Source of the DNA: Theobroma cacao
Lineage: Eukaryota > Streptophyta > Magnoliopsida > Malvales > Malvaceae
NCBI RefSeq assembly: GCF_000208745.1
Contig: NC_030851.1
Location: 40,697,662-40,761,661 of the forward strand
DNA: 64,000 nucleotides
Reading direction: 5' to 3'
The notes under the pieces are model-generated. The model was given only the letters and a program-made list of their open reading frames with translations. It ran no database searches and had not been told where the DNA came from. Positions 1-12,595 of the stretch are shown here, piece by piece. A program made the position numbers and the translations under genes. Every line of letters begins with the position of its first letter. Positions within the stretch are counted from its first letter, which is position 1.

Positions 1-2245
1 ACTAAATCAATAAGCACAACGCACGCTGAAAGAGACCCTAAGGACTACGTGCCCTTTCTAAAGGACACACACATATGCTGTCACCGGCCCCCCCTTTCTC
101 ATATGGTTACGTGCTCTTTTTCGTTTCCATTTTCCCTGCCATGTTTATGCAAAAAGATAGCAGGTGCAGCATACCCAAACTCAGAAATTAACATCCCTTT
201 CTAGAACTCCATAAACTGAAACAGATCAAATTGGTTCAGGCAATGGGGTTGGTCTTATCTATAAAAAAACCAAAACTTTTAAGGTCCACTTGGTCGGCTA
301 AGTATTTCAAGAAGGGTCCATCTTTAGACTTCTTGGCCATAAGCCACCCTACTTGGTGAGTTACCCAGATTAATCAAGGAGCAGACAAATTATTAGCAAC
401 GTTTAAAACAAAAAAAGAAAAGAAAAGAAAATAATGATGAAACAATTGATTTGATTTTGACCTGATTCCAATCACGGGAGACTAAGCAAAGTTGCAACAC
501 GTGGTAGAGACAAACCATACTATTCATGCTACTTCCATCAAAGAACAAAAACGAAGTCCTATTGGTATTTCTCTGTTTTGGTAAGAGATTTTTTTTTCTT
601 ACAATTTCGTTCTGATCGACAAGCATCCTCTCCTGGATTGTGCTTGCATCATCTCACACGTCAAGTCCATGAGAGTTTTCCTTTGTTAATTGCTGTGAAA
701 AAAGGTTAATAAAGGAGTCATCTAGAAGATTATCGAACCCTTCAACGTCTTAATTAGTAGGTTTTTCCATCATTTTCTATGAATAATGCTGAAGCAATTC
801 TTTAGCTTTATGCTAAGCACCAAATGTTCAGCCTTCGTGATACTTACCAAACAAAGCAATAACCCCCCACTGCAAGCCATTTTTATGTACTATATACTCA
901 ATTGAAATTTTTTAAAAGCATTCGAGTTTTTGGTTTATTGGCTGATACATAATTTCTCTACGGATTTGAATCCCCTTCTCTTAAATTCAAAAAATAAAAA
1001 ATAAAATTTCTTACAGAAATATCTTATACATAAGTATTGGTATATACAATAATAATATTTTCTTTTAAATGTAAAATCAAGAATTGCAAGCATTTTTTGT
1101 TAGATTACTTATTTGTAAAAATGTTTGCATTGATCATACCAAATTGTTTCCCCTTTTGGACCTAAAAATGTGGTTAGGCCAATGATAATGAGTGTTTGTA
1201 AATCAAGGAATTGTTAAGGTATTATATATATATATATATACTATATAGGAAAATGTTTTCTCATTAGATAATTTTTATGCATTAGATAAAAAAATATTTT
1301 ATTAATTTAAACAAGGGATAAAGCAGGATTTAGTCATCAAATTTTTTAAAATTTGTACATATTTTAAATATATTGAGCTTTTATTTGGCTCAAATCGAAT
1401 TAGGAGTAAAGTAATTTTTTCGTCACTGATGGTCCAATATTTTAAACAATTGTTCTTACACAACTTTTCATTTTTTTTTTCATTTAAAGTTTGAATCAAA
1501 ATAGAAGAGTGCAATGATTTTTGTGGTGATTTATGGCCAAAACACAAACAACATGGATGCCATGGAGAAGTTGACATACCAAGGGGGAAAAGAGTAGGCC
1601 ATGTAGGCGTAGCTAGTTAGCCAAGTAATGTATCCTGCATAGAATATTCAGTCCACTATTCCCTCTCAACAAAAAATAAAAAATAAATTATTTTTTTCGA
1701 TGAAATTGATTATTCTGAATCTGTAATTTTTTTTTTATAGAAGAAAATTAACAGTAAATTGTACAAGAATTATTGCTATGTGGGAATTGAATTTAATATC
1801 CTTAAATCAAGTTAAAGTTAAAAATTTTACCCATTCATCTATTGTTTTCCTCATTCTTCACATTTTTATTTTTATTTTTCAATGCTTCAAGAAGTGTTGG
1901 CACCCCGTAACCCACCATGCAAAAGATGACGAAATTAAATTGTCTGATATCTTATCTCTTTATGGCTTTTGAACAGTCTTTCTCATACAATTATTCAGAG
2001 AGGTTGGGTCAAGTCCATTCCCCCCATGTAGCAATGGAGGATAATATATATACAAACCAACAAAAATGATTAAAATAACAAAATTTCTTTGTCCCTTGCC
2101 TGTCCATATGTCACTTTTATATTTAATATTTGTGAAAGTTCGCTGTCATCCATCCAACTCTTGACACTGCTCAATCTGTGGCCATGGATATTTTGCAGTG
2201 AATTCTCTGTTTACAAGAGGTAAAAAACCCACTTCAATTAGCCCT
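1..2245. other. Intergenic, AT-rich, no gene seen
   Basis: No open frame here looks like a known protein or joins others through splice sites. The stretch is AT-rich, with poly-A/T runs and a TA dinucleotide run at about 1223-1240. The last few hundred bases are presumably the upstream promoter of the NPF gene. The left edge may hold flanking sequence of a gene outside the window, but I see no coding end. Confidence 0.6.
1223..1240. repeat. (TA)n microsatellite
   Basis: An uninterrupted TA dinucleotide run of about nine units in intergenic DNA. Confidence 0.9.
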
Positions 2246-2253
2246 TATAAATA
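2246..2253 (+). promoter_or_regulatory. TATA box of the NPF gene
   Basis: TATAAATA lies 57 bases before the ATG at 2310, in AT-poorer surroundings (gcccTTATAAATAGGC). Plant transcripts usually start about 30 bases downstream, which would leave a 5' leader of only about 30 bases. The motif is seen directly; its use is inferred. Confidence 0.7.
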
Positions 2254-2309
2254 GGCTTCCATGTACACCATTTCATTCCAGGCACACTAGCAAGGTCTAG
2301 AGCACAAAA

Positions 2310-5300
2310 ATGGAGAAAATGGAGGAGAGTAATAAAAAAGAAACCAATGTTAAAAGGCAGAAGGGAGGAATGATCACCATGCCTTTCATTTTTTGTAAGT
2401 TTTGTTAATTTTATGTGTATATGCATGTGTGTACGTGCATGCGTTTATGCGTAATTACGTGTGTATAATGAATTATGAAATTTCTTATTGTATTTTCGAC
2501 TTTGGCTTAATTTATTGCTGGTTTTGTTTATGGATGCAGCAAATGAGGTCTGTGAGAAATTGGCTGTGGTAGGATTCAATACTAATATGATTAGCTACCT
2601 AACGACTCAGATTCATATGCCATTAACCAAAGCTGCCAACACTGTGACGAACTTCGGTGGAACTGCTAGCTTGACACCGCTGCTTGGTGCCTTCATAGCC
2701 GATTCATACGCCGGACGTTTCTGGACTATAACAGTCGCTTCCATCATATATCAAATGGTAAGATCCATGAAAGAGATACTTAACCTTTGGCTTGTAGTCG
2801 AGAATTCTCGCTAGAGGAAGGATCAAAGATTCTGTGTTGCTTTATGTCAACATCAAGCTAGCCTTCCCTTCCCTTTCCTTTTTGGGTTTCTGAAGTCGTA
2901 ATTATTAACAAAAGCTTTGCTCTTGAATCAGGGGATGACATCTTTAACTCTATCAGCTATACTTCCACAATTCAGGCCGCCACCATGTAAAGGTGAGGAA
3001 GTGTGCCAGCAAGCTACGGCAGGACAGTTGGCAATCCTGTATGGATCTCTCCTACTAGGAGCCTTGGGGTCAGGAGGGATCAGACCTTGTGTGGTTGCAT
3101 TTGGGGCAGACCAGTTCGATGAAACCGACCCAAAGCAATCAACCAAGACATGGAAATACTTCAATTGGTACTACTTCGTCATGGGGGCATCAATGCTGGT
3201 GGCTGTGACAGTTCTTGTCTACATTCAGGACAACTTCGGGTGGGGATGGGGCCTCGGAATCCCCACCATTGCCATGTTCCTTTCGATCATCACTTTCATC
3301 GCCGGTTACCCACTTTACCGGCACATGGATCCGGCAGGGAGTCCGTTCACCCGCTTGTTACAGGTTTCGGTGGCAGCTTTCAAGAAGAGGAAATTGACCA
3401 TGGTTACTGATCCACAGTTGCTGTACCGGAATGAAGAGCTTGACGCAGCAATTTCTTTAGGTGGAAAACTTGTTCACACAGAACAAATGACGTGAGTTGT
3501 GTCTTTTCCTTCCTTCGTCTCCTCCAACAAACAGACAAATTTGCATTAGTTCATTGTCATAATTAAGAGGAAAAACAGGCTACTCATCAATGGAATCGAA
3601 TCGGTCTAGAAACCGACCGTAATAATAAATAGAATAGTAACATCAGATTCAGACCATGTTGTTTAAAGAGAATAGTACCTTATGATTTGAGACATAAAAC
3701 AAAATAATAAAGTATCTATCTTATCTTATTAAATTAATATTAATTATATAAAATAAAAACTAAAAAAATTAAAAATTCTTTAATTATTTGTAGTTTACTC
3801 TTTTTTTAACCATTTATAACTCTTACTTTTTTGTAGTTCATATTAATTTTTTAATATTAAAAGTAAAAAAGGGCATTAATTTTTTTCCATGTCAAGTCTA
3901 ACATGAACGACTGATGCAGTAAATGCAAATTAATGATAAAATTTCTCACTTTGCAATTGATCAGGTCTTCTCATATCTTCTTTTCAGTTTTCTAAAATGG
4001 AAAACTGGGAAGTAGATAAGATCTGCTTCGAGGATTTGATCGTTACCCAACTTTCTTTATTAGTCAGAGTCAGTTTTAATTGTTAGGATGGGAAAAAAGA
4101 GTCAATTATTTCTGAATTGTACAATAATTGGGAGCTAGGGCCACAACCCTCAAATCCTTTCAGCACCACCACAGACACACTTGATCCCTACCATAATTGC
4201 ATGTTAGCAAAGAAAACAGAAGAGCTTTTTTAGTGTCTTTATCAGAAACAAATACACCTGCAAATTCCAGCGGACACTGAGTGCAATTTGTGGGATTATC
4301 TGCTCCTTAGCTGGCCCCTGGCAGGCTTGGCCTGGAGAGGAAAGCCATGGAAATTATGAATATCGGCCCTCTGATAATGCTGAAATAAGTTGAAAAAGTT
4401 GACTTGTCTTTTGTTTGCATGTGTATTAGACCAAACATTGATTGATACCAAAAACATATAGTATGTTATTAAAGCTTAAATTTGCTTGCAATAACATGGT
4501 TTTAGCTTGAAAGTAATGATATGGGTCTAAGTAATGTATATGGGTGAATTGCAGATTTCTTGACAAGGCAGCCATTGTGACTGAGGAAGATAATGTGAAA
4601 TCCTCTCAAGCTCCTAATCTATGGAGACTAAACACTGTGCATCGAGTTGAGGAACTGAAATCTGTGATCCGAATGGGACCAATATGGGCAGCAGGAATCC
4701 TCCTCATCACAGCTTATGCTCAGCAGAGCACATTCTCCCTCCAACAAGCCAAAACCATGGACAGGCACCTGACAAAATCCTTCGAAATCCCTGCTGGTTC
4801 CATGTCTGTCTTCACCATGGTCTTCATGCTCTTCACCATAGCCCTTTACGACCGGGTTCTAGTCCGCATTGCCCGCAGATTCACGGGGCTCGACCGGGGT
4901 ATCACCTTCTTGCACCGGATGGGAATCGGATTCGTGATATCAGTGTTAGCCACTCTTGTAGCAGGCTTCATCGAAATAAAGCGTAAACAAGCAGCTTTCG
5001 CTCACGGGCTTCAAGACAAGGCTCACGGTATCATCCCCATCTCAGTTATCTGGCTCGTGCCACAGTACGCCCTCCATGGAATAGCTGAAGCTTTCATGTC
5101 GATCGGACACTTGGAATTCTTTTATGATCAGTCACCTGAAAGCATGAGGAGCACTGCTACTGCACTGTTTTGGACTTCAATTTCAGTTGGGAACTACGTA
5201 AGCACGCTGCTGGTTTCTTTAGTGCACAAATTCAGTGCTGGACCTGATGGATCAAATTGGCTTCCGGATAATAACTTAAACAAGGGAAAGTTGGAGTATT

Positions 5301-5446
5301 TTTACTGGTTGCTCACCGGATTGCAGGTTGTTAATCTTCTTTACTACATCTGTTGCGCCAAGGTCTATACTTACAAGCCGATTCAAATCCATAGCAAAGA
5401 CAGCGAACCTGAAAAAGATGGATTAGAGCTTGCAAGCACGGTTTAG
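2310..5446 (+). CDS. NPF3.1: NRT1/PTR family transporter, NPF3.1 type
   Basis: Proton-coupled MFS transporter of the NPF (peptide/nitrate transporter) family. Arabidopsis NPF3.1 moves nitrite/nitrate and gibberellins; the substrate here is inferred. Exons: 2310-2394, 2540-2757, 2932-3491, 4555-5446. They join in frame to 584 residues, the usual family length, with about 12 hydrophobic spans. Visible marks: the ExxE[K/R] proton-coupling motif as EVCEK in the first membrane span, the PTR signature around GADQFDETDP and FNWYYF, a charged central loop between spans 6 and 7 ending in FLDKAAIV, and NRT-like C-terminal spans (PESMRSTATALFW). The ATG at 2310 is chosen because it is the first after the TATA box and opens a short polar N-terminus; a second ATG lies three codons later. 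Codon 29 is split by the first intron and reads Ser. Intron 3 is about 1.06 kb. Next downstream is the ACD11-like gene on the same strand. I am sure of the family and fairly sure of the NPF3 subgroup. Confidence 0.95.
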
Positions 5447-6285
5447 TCTGCATTTCCAGGGTCTATCTAGCTAGTTAATGATACATCTTGTAGAGTAAGT
5501 TTAGGAGATTTTAATCTGAATCATAAGCATGTAAAATACTAAATAATAATAGAAAAAAAAACGCACTGCAAGAATTACATTTTCTGATAGATGAATCATA
5601 AAGAATTTCGAAACCACTCTGTTTTTTCTTTCTCTTTTTTTCTTTCTATTAATTTTGGTTTACCAAGCAAATTAAGCAAGAGCAAGAGAGACAAGAATAT
5701 TCCTTAATACTAAACAATCAATATCGTCTTTCTTTTTTGTCTTAAACTAGAAGGAAAAGTGGGGTGTCCTGATTTTCAAATTTGGCTGGTCTTAGTTATG
5801 GAAAATTGATGGCAGAAGGGCAATTGTCCATCCCAAGTTCCCAACTGATTCAATTAAACAATAATGATGATAATTGATTAAGGGAGTCTACTTGCATTTT
5901 CGGCCAAAATTAATTGTGACCCAAAATTTTCCTTCCATCTCATCGAACAGGCAAGAAAGCAACGAGTAACGACCGAAAAGGGAAACAACATGGAATCGAG
6001 GACCATATGTCTGTGAAGCTTTTTCCTAACCCAATGCCCCAAGTTCTTTCCTCAGGCTGACCGTGTTTCTAGTATGACCTCTAACATATTCCCATACACT
6101 TGTCAAGTTGTCATGTTTTTCCACAACGGGAAGAGATATGAATCAATCCCAACACGTAAAAGCTCTAGTCCAAATTAACCTTTGACGTCTTTCTCTACCT
6201 TTTCTTGATCCTATGATGATTCCCAGAGTGAATGGTTAATTCTTAGAACATGAAATTGTAAAACCAAAAAAAATCATATATAGCC
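5447..6285. other. Intergenic: NPF 3' end and ACD11-like promoter
   Basis: No coding potential seen. The first 100 or so bases are likely the NPF 3' UTR, with AATAATAG and poly-A tracts near 5542-5560. The rest is the upstream region of the ACD11-like gene. TATATA at about 6277 sits too close to the ATG to be its TATA box. Confidence 0.6.
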
Positions 6286-8408
6286 ATGGATGAAGCAGAC
6301 AATGATTTTGATGATTCTCGAACGAAGATGGCAATGACAACGAAAACGCCTTTGTCGGCTATAGTGGAGGCGTTTGAGGAGCTGTCGGAGTTCTTGGAGT
6401 GTCAGATGAAGGATGAAGAGCTTCGGTTGGATAAATTCTGTGATGCATGTTCTTTAGTTTCTGTTCTTTTCAGCTGCCTCGGCCTTGCTTTCAAGTTTGC
6501 AGAGATGGAGTACGTCGCCAAGGTTCATTGCCCTATTTTTTTTTAATTCTTTAAACTTGATTCCTTGTACGTTGGACTATGAACATTGATAGCATTTTGA
6601 AATCTCCTTTTGGAATCCATTGAACCTGTGACTGGTGCCAATCAATGCAAACCTTACATGTTACATAATGAGGAACTTCTTCCACTTTGTCAAGGTCTAG
6701 TTTCCTGGGATTTGTATCAATGAATTCGATGTTCATTTTGGGTTTGATTTGCACCCCACCATTTGATCAAAGTCAGGGTGTTCTGTTATTTGCATGAGCT
6801 GATGCTCTCCCAAATCTGATCTACTTTGTGCTCTTGCATTCTTTATGAATACCCATTACCTTGATCTGACGAATGATTTAATGTTTTCAGGTACATGATC
6901 TTGTGGAAGCATCGAAGAGATTTGCCACTCTAGAAAACGTACTTGATCTAGATGTTGCACATGACACAGTGAAAAAGCCTGGAAGCCATTCGCGTAATCT
7001 GCGTCGAGTTAGACAGGGTCTTGACCTCATCCGGGCTTTATTTGAGGAATTTCTGTCATCTGAGTATGTTTTTGCATTTTTTTCCCCCTTTTTCATGCAC
7101 TTAAATTCCAAAGATGCAAAATGATTCCCGGTGCTTTCTCTGACAGAATAACACCTGAAACTGAGGAAAAGAAACTAGAGGCAGAGAGTTTAGACTTTTT
7201 GAGTCTTGCAATGCTTGTTGCTTGCTCTGGTTTAGTATATAAGAACATGCATTTCTTAGACATCAATGACTGATTTTCATGCATCATGGATGATCTATCT
7301 GTGACTGCTTTTTTTTTATTGCAATTTCATAGTCTATCTGCGATGCAACTGTTTGTAGCATTGGTGATAACCTAATCAATGTAATCGAAAAGAAAAGTCT
7401 GTTTTCTGTTTGCCTCATTAGTTTAGGTCTTCTTCTTGGAGAGCTACATGTTCTTTTGTTACAAGCAAGTAATTCTCCTTGTAATCCTGTCATCTAATGC
7501 TTCGGTTTTTCTTTCTGAATTCTAGGGATTACTCTTTAAGGGAAGCAGCTTCAACAGCTTATGCTCAAGTGTGTGCCCCATACCACACATGGGCTATCAG
7601 GACTGCTGTTTCTGCTGGAATGTATACTCTTCCAACAAGGGAACAGCTTTTGCTGAAGCTCAATGAGACAGGTGAGTTTGAATGAAATTTATGCATGAAG
7701 TTCTTGGCTGGCTAATATAGTCCAATGGATAAATGTTTTACGAAATTCTGCACCTTTGAAGAAACAATGTATTTCAGGAGTAAGGATTAGCTGTGCTCTC
7801 CTCATAACATTTTGTCTTGAATCTTGATCAATGCCTGCACATTTGTCTGATTCAGGAGAGAGCAAGATAGCAGATGGATACTTAATTAATACCTGCCTAC
7901 ATATATCTATAGATAAATTATAATGACAGCATATAACTATTTAACCAGACAAAGGGGAAAAGGGTTTAACCTGCTCATGCTTTCTCAAGCTTTTGTTTCC
8001 CTTGAATTGGCATCTATGAAAACTTTGCTGGTGCACACACCCTATCTCACTTTTTCCTCTTCTAACTGGTAAGGGGCCAAAGCCATCAATAACATCTGGG
8101 TTGGAAGCTTAAACTGTGATTTACATCAGATGTTCCCAGAGGCTTAGAATTAATCTTCAACAAGATATGATGCACTTCCTATGACAGATTTTAAGTCAAT
8201 CAGAAAATATCATGTTCTAATAGCAGAGAAGAAAATGAGAAATCTAAGATTCAGCTGACATGATCCTTTTCTTTATATGTATTAATCAACATTTTTTGCA
8301 GATCATACAGCAGAGAAGAAAATGAGAAGGTATATCAAAGCTTCACGCGCTGTAATAGAGTACATTGACAAGCTTTATATTTCTAGGAACATCACCTTGG
8401 ACTGGTGA
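6286..8408 (+). CDS. ACD11-like glycolipid transfer protein (GLTP domain)
   Basis: Cytosolic lipid-transfer protein of the GLTP fold. Arabidopsis ACD11 carries ceramide-1-phosphate between membranes, and its loss triggers runaway cell death. Exons: 6286-6522, 6891-7063, 7526-7671, 8302-8408; all joins keep frame and give 220 residues. The GLTP domain spans about residues 20-220: FCDACSLVSVLF, then the head-group helix AFKFAEMEYVAKV, the Arg-rich GSHSRNLRRVRQGLD, the His-bearing APYHTWAIR, and the family C-terminus ending in LDW. The head-group Lys and the Arg cluster are present. The Asp seen in ACD11 before the YVAK motif is Glu here (see findings). The ATG sits in a good context (GCCATGG). 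It is most likely an ACD11-like paralog rather than the strict ACD11 ortholog. It converges on LTA2, with about 1 kb between the stop codons. Confidence 0.93.
8222..8241 (+). repeat. Intronic copy of the start of exon 4
   Basis: The 20-base string agcagagaagaaaatgagaa at 8222-8241, inside intron 3 of the ACD11-like gene, recurs exactly at 8309-8328 in exon 4, offset 87 bases. It looks like a small local duplication. Confidence 0.85.
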
Positions 8409-9428
8409 ATTATATCAGCTAAGAGAGTGTCAGAGAAAAATGCACAGAATCTTCCATTCAAGCAGCAACAAAATCCTTCATGCATCTCATTGTTCTAGCT
8501 AGTTGCCTGTTGCCAAAGGTGAATTCTTTGCACCTGCCTGGAAGCATCGTAACATTTTACTGCAACAGTCTATGACACCATCCTTCTTTTTCATTGTTCA
8601 TTCTGCTTATTTCTATTGAAGTAGTCACATAATATCAGTTTTGCTGCGATTGTTGGAGTATATTCTTGAGATCAAGAGCAGAAGTTGTAACCAATATTTT
8701 TTAATTATTCATGTAAGAAAGAAGCTCAGGTTATTTGTAGACAAACAACTGACTCCAAATATTACTGGTTATGAACAGCTGACCGAAAACAAGAAAATCT
8801 ATACAACAATGTTTCATTATACTCATTTGTTTTTCTTTGGAATCATATCTTCTTGTTCTTCATTTTTCTGTTTTTGTTCAAATTCTTCTTCCTAGTTCTG
8901 AAACAGAAGATCATTTGATATCTAAATCCGAATCAGATCCATTACGATATCTTCTTACTTGTTCTGAAATAGTTAATCGAGATCTATAATATTCACATTT
9001 CTATTCCTCTAGGCTCTACAAACATTTCATATTTCCAAAGTTAAATTTAAGTTTTTACACATTGCCATCATTACCTGTGAATCTATGATGGTGGCCTAAA
9101 TACTCATGTTCATTGCCAAATCTAGTAACACTTCAAAATAAAGTTTGAAACCACGGCTCTTACCAAAACAATTTTCATTTCATTCTGTCAAAAACTTCCA
9201 AGTTGTTATTCCTTTCTTTCAAAATCTAACTCCACTGTATCTGAAATGGCACCTGAAATCCTTAAAAAGAAAACAAAATGGAATACAAACACAATGGACT
9301 GCTACAAAAAAGAAAAAAACAGGCTCCTTAGCTAGGCAATCTGTTTAAATAGAGAGAAAATCATCTCTGCTTAGTGGCCAAATTAGAATACTCAGTGTGA
9401 CTTCATTGCATAAACACCTCGGCATCAT
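8409..9428. other. Convergent 3' regions of the ACD11-like gene and LTA2
   Basis: About 1 kb between two convergent stop codons. No coding exon is seen. It presumably holds both 3' UTRs. Confidence 0.6.
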
Positions 9429-12400
9429 CTACAAAGTCAGGCTTTCTGGGTTCTCAACAATCTTTGAGAAGGTCTGAAGGAAGGCAGCCAAATCAGCACC
9501 ATAGACAATACGGTGATCAGCAGTTACATTCACCTGAAACAGAAGAATCACATTCCAACCAAGTTTAAGTTGTTCTTTAGAAATATTTAGCTATGACAAA
9601 AGTTTAGAAAGGACTCCTCTATATTAAATATTAAAAATGAAAGGCATACAATATTCACCAGTATACGGAAGGACCTAATGTAACAATTAAACTAATTATT
9701 TCTGATTAATATTCTTTCAAAACTTCATGATAACATTTGTAGCACATACCTTTAACAGTAATATGATTATGGTGACAAAGAAGACTTCTAACCACTCTCA
9801 TGTAACAGATAATTTATTTGGAAAAATAAAAGTATACAACGCCAGCAAGAAATATTAGAGCCCATTCAGCTTTGGAGAAATATTTCCTCCATATATGATC
9901 AATGAAATAAAGTAAACAATTAAATTTGCAAACTCCTGCTTTCCAATTTGATAGAAAAATGGACAAGTATTTTAAGTTGTTTGTCAACTTTTTAGCTAAG
10001 TTTGGAAACCTTGTTTTCCAATTTGTTATTTACCTCATTTTATTGATCATATTTAGGGTAAAAGTTGAGATGGAAAGCGGAACACATTTTCCAAAATTTA
10101 ATGGGCCCTTACTTTTTTTTCAGTGGCAGATTTCAAGACTACATGAATTTTCTAACAAGTTAATTAAACTTAACAGCAAAGAAGTATGAGGTCAAGATAG
10201 CAATCAATCATAACTAACAATGTGTTGAAGGCTGCACGTCTAGAGCTGGCCATTGTTTTTCATAAGGAAGAAAGTGAACTTGGAAATTTGAAAGGGCTAA
10301 AACCAATGAAGAAAATGCGAGAAGATGGAATGAAAATTATCTAGTTTGGGAGGGAGCCATTGTTGGTAAGAATCTTTTCCTCCTACTAATTCCCTTTTAG
10401 TCCATTGATTTCATTTTCTTGTGATTTGTATCCAGTATCATCCTCAAAAGTTTCTATATCAATTAACAAGCTATAACGTATAAATTATGAAGAGTAATAA
10501 CAGGTGAACTCTTCAACACAGCAAGATGATTACTCCACAAAATTAGAGTACTAGTACCTAAAACGTACTTTGCTGAGATAGACTCAGATCCTTGCAGTTT
10601 TTTTTACTGTTATATTTGCATGGACTAAAATTATGAATGAAATATGCAATTCTGCCACAACACAATAACTTTAAATGTATTAACACTAAATAATAGTATG
10701 TCTTTCGCAATAGATGTGAAATCAGTTGTCCTAATTTATATTTTTTCCTAAAGTTCAGAAGATAATTTAATTCAAAAGGGATTGTTTTTGGCACAGAAAT
10801 AGAAACTGGACTCACCAGCATTTTGTTTTTCACACTGAAGAATCCATCAGCATCAGCTACAACAGTTGGCTTTGATGCTCCAACAGCCATGATAGCTCCC
10901 TGATCATCATTCCAAAAAATAATTAGCAACTGTAGAGAAATCAAACCCATCAGGGGAGGCAGAAAGTCCATCCACAACACTCACCTGTCCTGGGGGAAGA
11001 ATGGCATCAAACCTGTCCACTCCAAACATGCCCAGATTGGACAGAGTGAATGTCCCTGCAAGCAAGTCAATTATGATTTACTCTATATTAACTACACGTC
11101 AAATCTCAATTACCTACTCAAACTACAACCAGAAGTAAAGCCATTAAGCAGTAAGAACCTGAATTATACTCTTGGGGCTGAAGCTGCTTTGCCCGGGCTT
11201 TTTCCACCAGCTCTTTCCATTTTTGAGACAATAGATACAAATCCAACTGAGCCAAAACAATTCCAGTGAGTCAAGATATTAGAATCTATAAGAAACCAAT
11301 AGAAAAACCAACCATATAATCATTTAAAACAAGCAATTTATATACTTGATTCCAATAATTAAAGATCAAAACATATAATCACTAACCTTATCTGCATCTT
11401 GAAGAACAGGGGTAATCAAGCCACCATTGATAGCCACAGCTACTGCTATGTTGATGTTACTATTGTAAGTAAAACTCTTGCCATCTTTGCAACTTGCATT
11501 CACAACAGGGTGCTGCGCAAGTGCCATTGCAGCAGCTTTCGCTAACAGAGCAGTCATTGTCACACCCTTAGGCTTCACCTAATAAAAAAAAAAAAAACAC
11601 ACCAATGTATTAAAACGAATTTGCCATCCCAAAACAAAAATAATCCAATTCGATAAATCAAAGAATCCAACTCAATATACCTTCGCATACAAGGCATCAA
11701 GCGCATCTGTAGTCACCGGATACCCCACTCGAAATGTGGGCACTGAAAGACTCTCCACCATGTTCTTCGAAACGGCAGCCTGCATTGTCGTAAATGGCAC
11801 TACCGTAGACCCCGGAACTGGAGGAGGCAGGCTAGAAGGGGCGGCAGCAGCAGCTGTAGCTTTCGGTGGAGCAGCCGGCGTAGTTTCAACGACCACTGCA
11901 GGTCCCACATTTGTCTTCGAAGGCGCGATCCCGGCGGCTGCCTCGATATCCGCAGGGGTAATCCTACCATACGGCCCTGTTCCCACCACGGATTCAATAT
12001 CCACCTTGTGCTGCTTCGCTAACTTCTTTGCGTGAGGTGTCGCAACGGTCTTCCTCGGTCCCTCCGCAACTGGCGCAGGCGCGGGAGCCGGCGCTGGCTT
12101 CGGGGGAGCTAGAGTTGAAGTAGCAGCCGGAGCTGGAGAAGGAGGAGGAGCAGATGGGGTTGAAGCACCTGATTTCGAGGCAGCTTTGGCTTTAGCCTCG
12201 GCAATTTCATCTTCAGTCTCAGCAAGGATACCAATGGCGGCGCCAACAGGGGCAGTTTCGCCTTCCCCAACAACGATGGCAGCGAGAATGCCGTCATAGA
12301 AAGTCTCGACATCCATGTCGGCCTTGTCGGATTCGACAACGACGACGCTTTCTCCCTTGGAGAGCTTATCGCCTTCGGATTTAACCCAGGAGACGATCTT

Positions 12401-12595
12401 GCCCTCAGTCATGGTGGAACTGAGTGCGGGCATGAAAATCTCCCTGATCTTGGATCGGACGATCAGGATTCGTCTTGGGTTTGATTTGAAACGAATCGGG
12501 GAGAAAGAAATGGATGGGAGAAGACGAGGAAGATGGGAGGAAGAGAGGGAAGAAGAGAAAGAGATGGTGGTGTTGGAGAGGAAAGGAGAAGCCAT
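9429..12595 (-). CDS. LTA2: Plastid pyruvate dehydrogenase E2, dihydrolipoamide acetyltransferase
   Basis: E2 core enzyme of the chloroplast pyruvate dehydrogenase complex. It moves the acetyl group from lipoamide to CoA and so feeds acetyl-CoA to fatty-acid synthesis in the stroma. Minus-strand exons: 12595-11681, 11578-11387, 11246-11159, 11055-10985, 10899-10816, 9533-9429; frame holds at every join, giving 484 residues. Order: Ser-rich transit peptide (about 1-48), one lipoyl domain with the lipoate-bearing Lys91 in ESDKADMD, an Ala/Pro hinge (about 140-180), a peripheral subunit-binding domain (about 183-221, TPHAKKLAKQ...GPYGRI), then the acyltransferase domain ending in the active-site DHR. 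After DHR the sequence reads IVYG rather than the common xxDG, which I recall is also so in Arabidopsis LTA2. Intron 5 is about 1.28 kb. A single lipoyl domain and a transit peptide separate it from mitochondrial E2. Confidence 0.96.

Noticed and set aside
2928..3164. Minus-strand frame within NPF exon 3
   Set aside because: Shadow of the real transporter exon.
6277..6282. TATATA just before the ACD11-like ATG as a TATA box
   Set aside because: Only about four bases from the start codon, too close for a core promoter with any leader.
11736..12035. Plus-strand open frame opposite LTA2 exon 1
   Set aside because: Shadow of the Ala/Pro hinge of LTA2, where GC-rich codons remove stops.
12109..12339. 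Leu-rich minus-strand frame within LTA2
   Set aside because: Alternative frame of the same exon; the true frame has all E2 domains.
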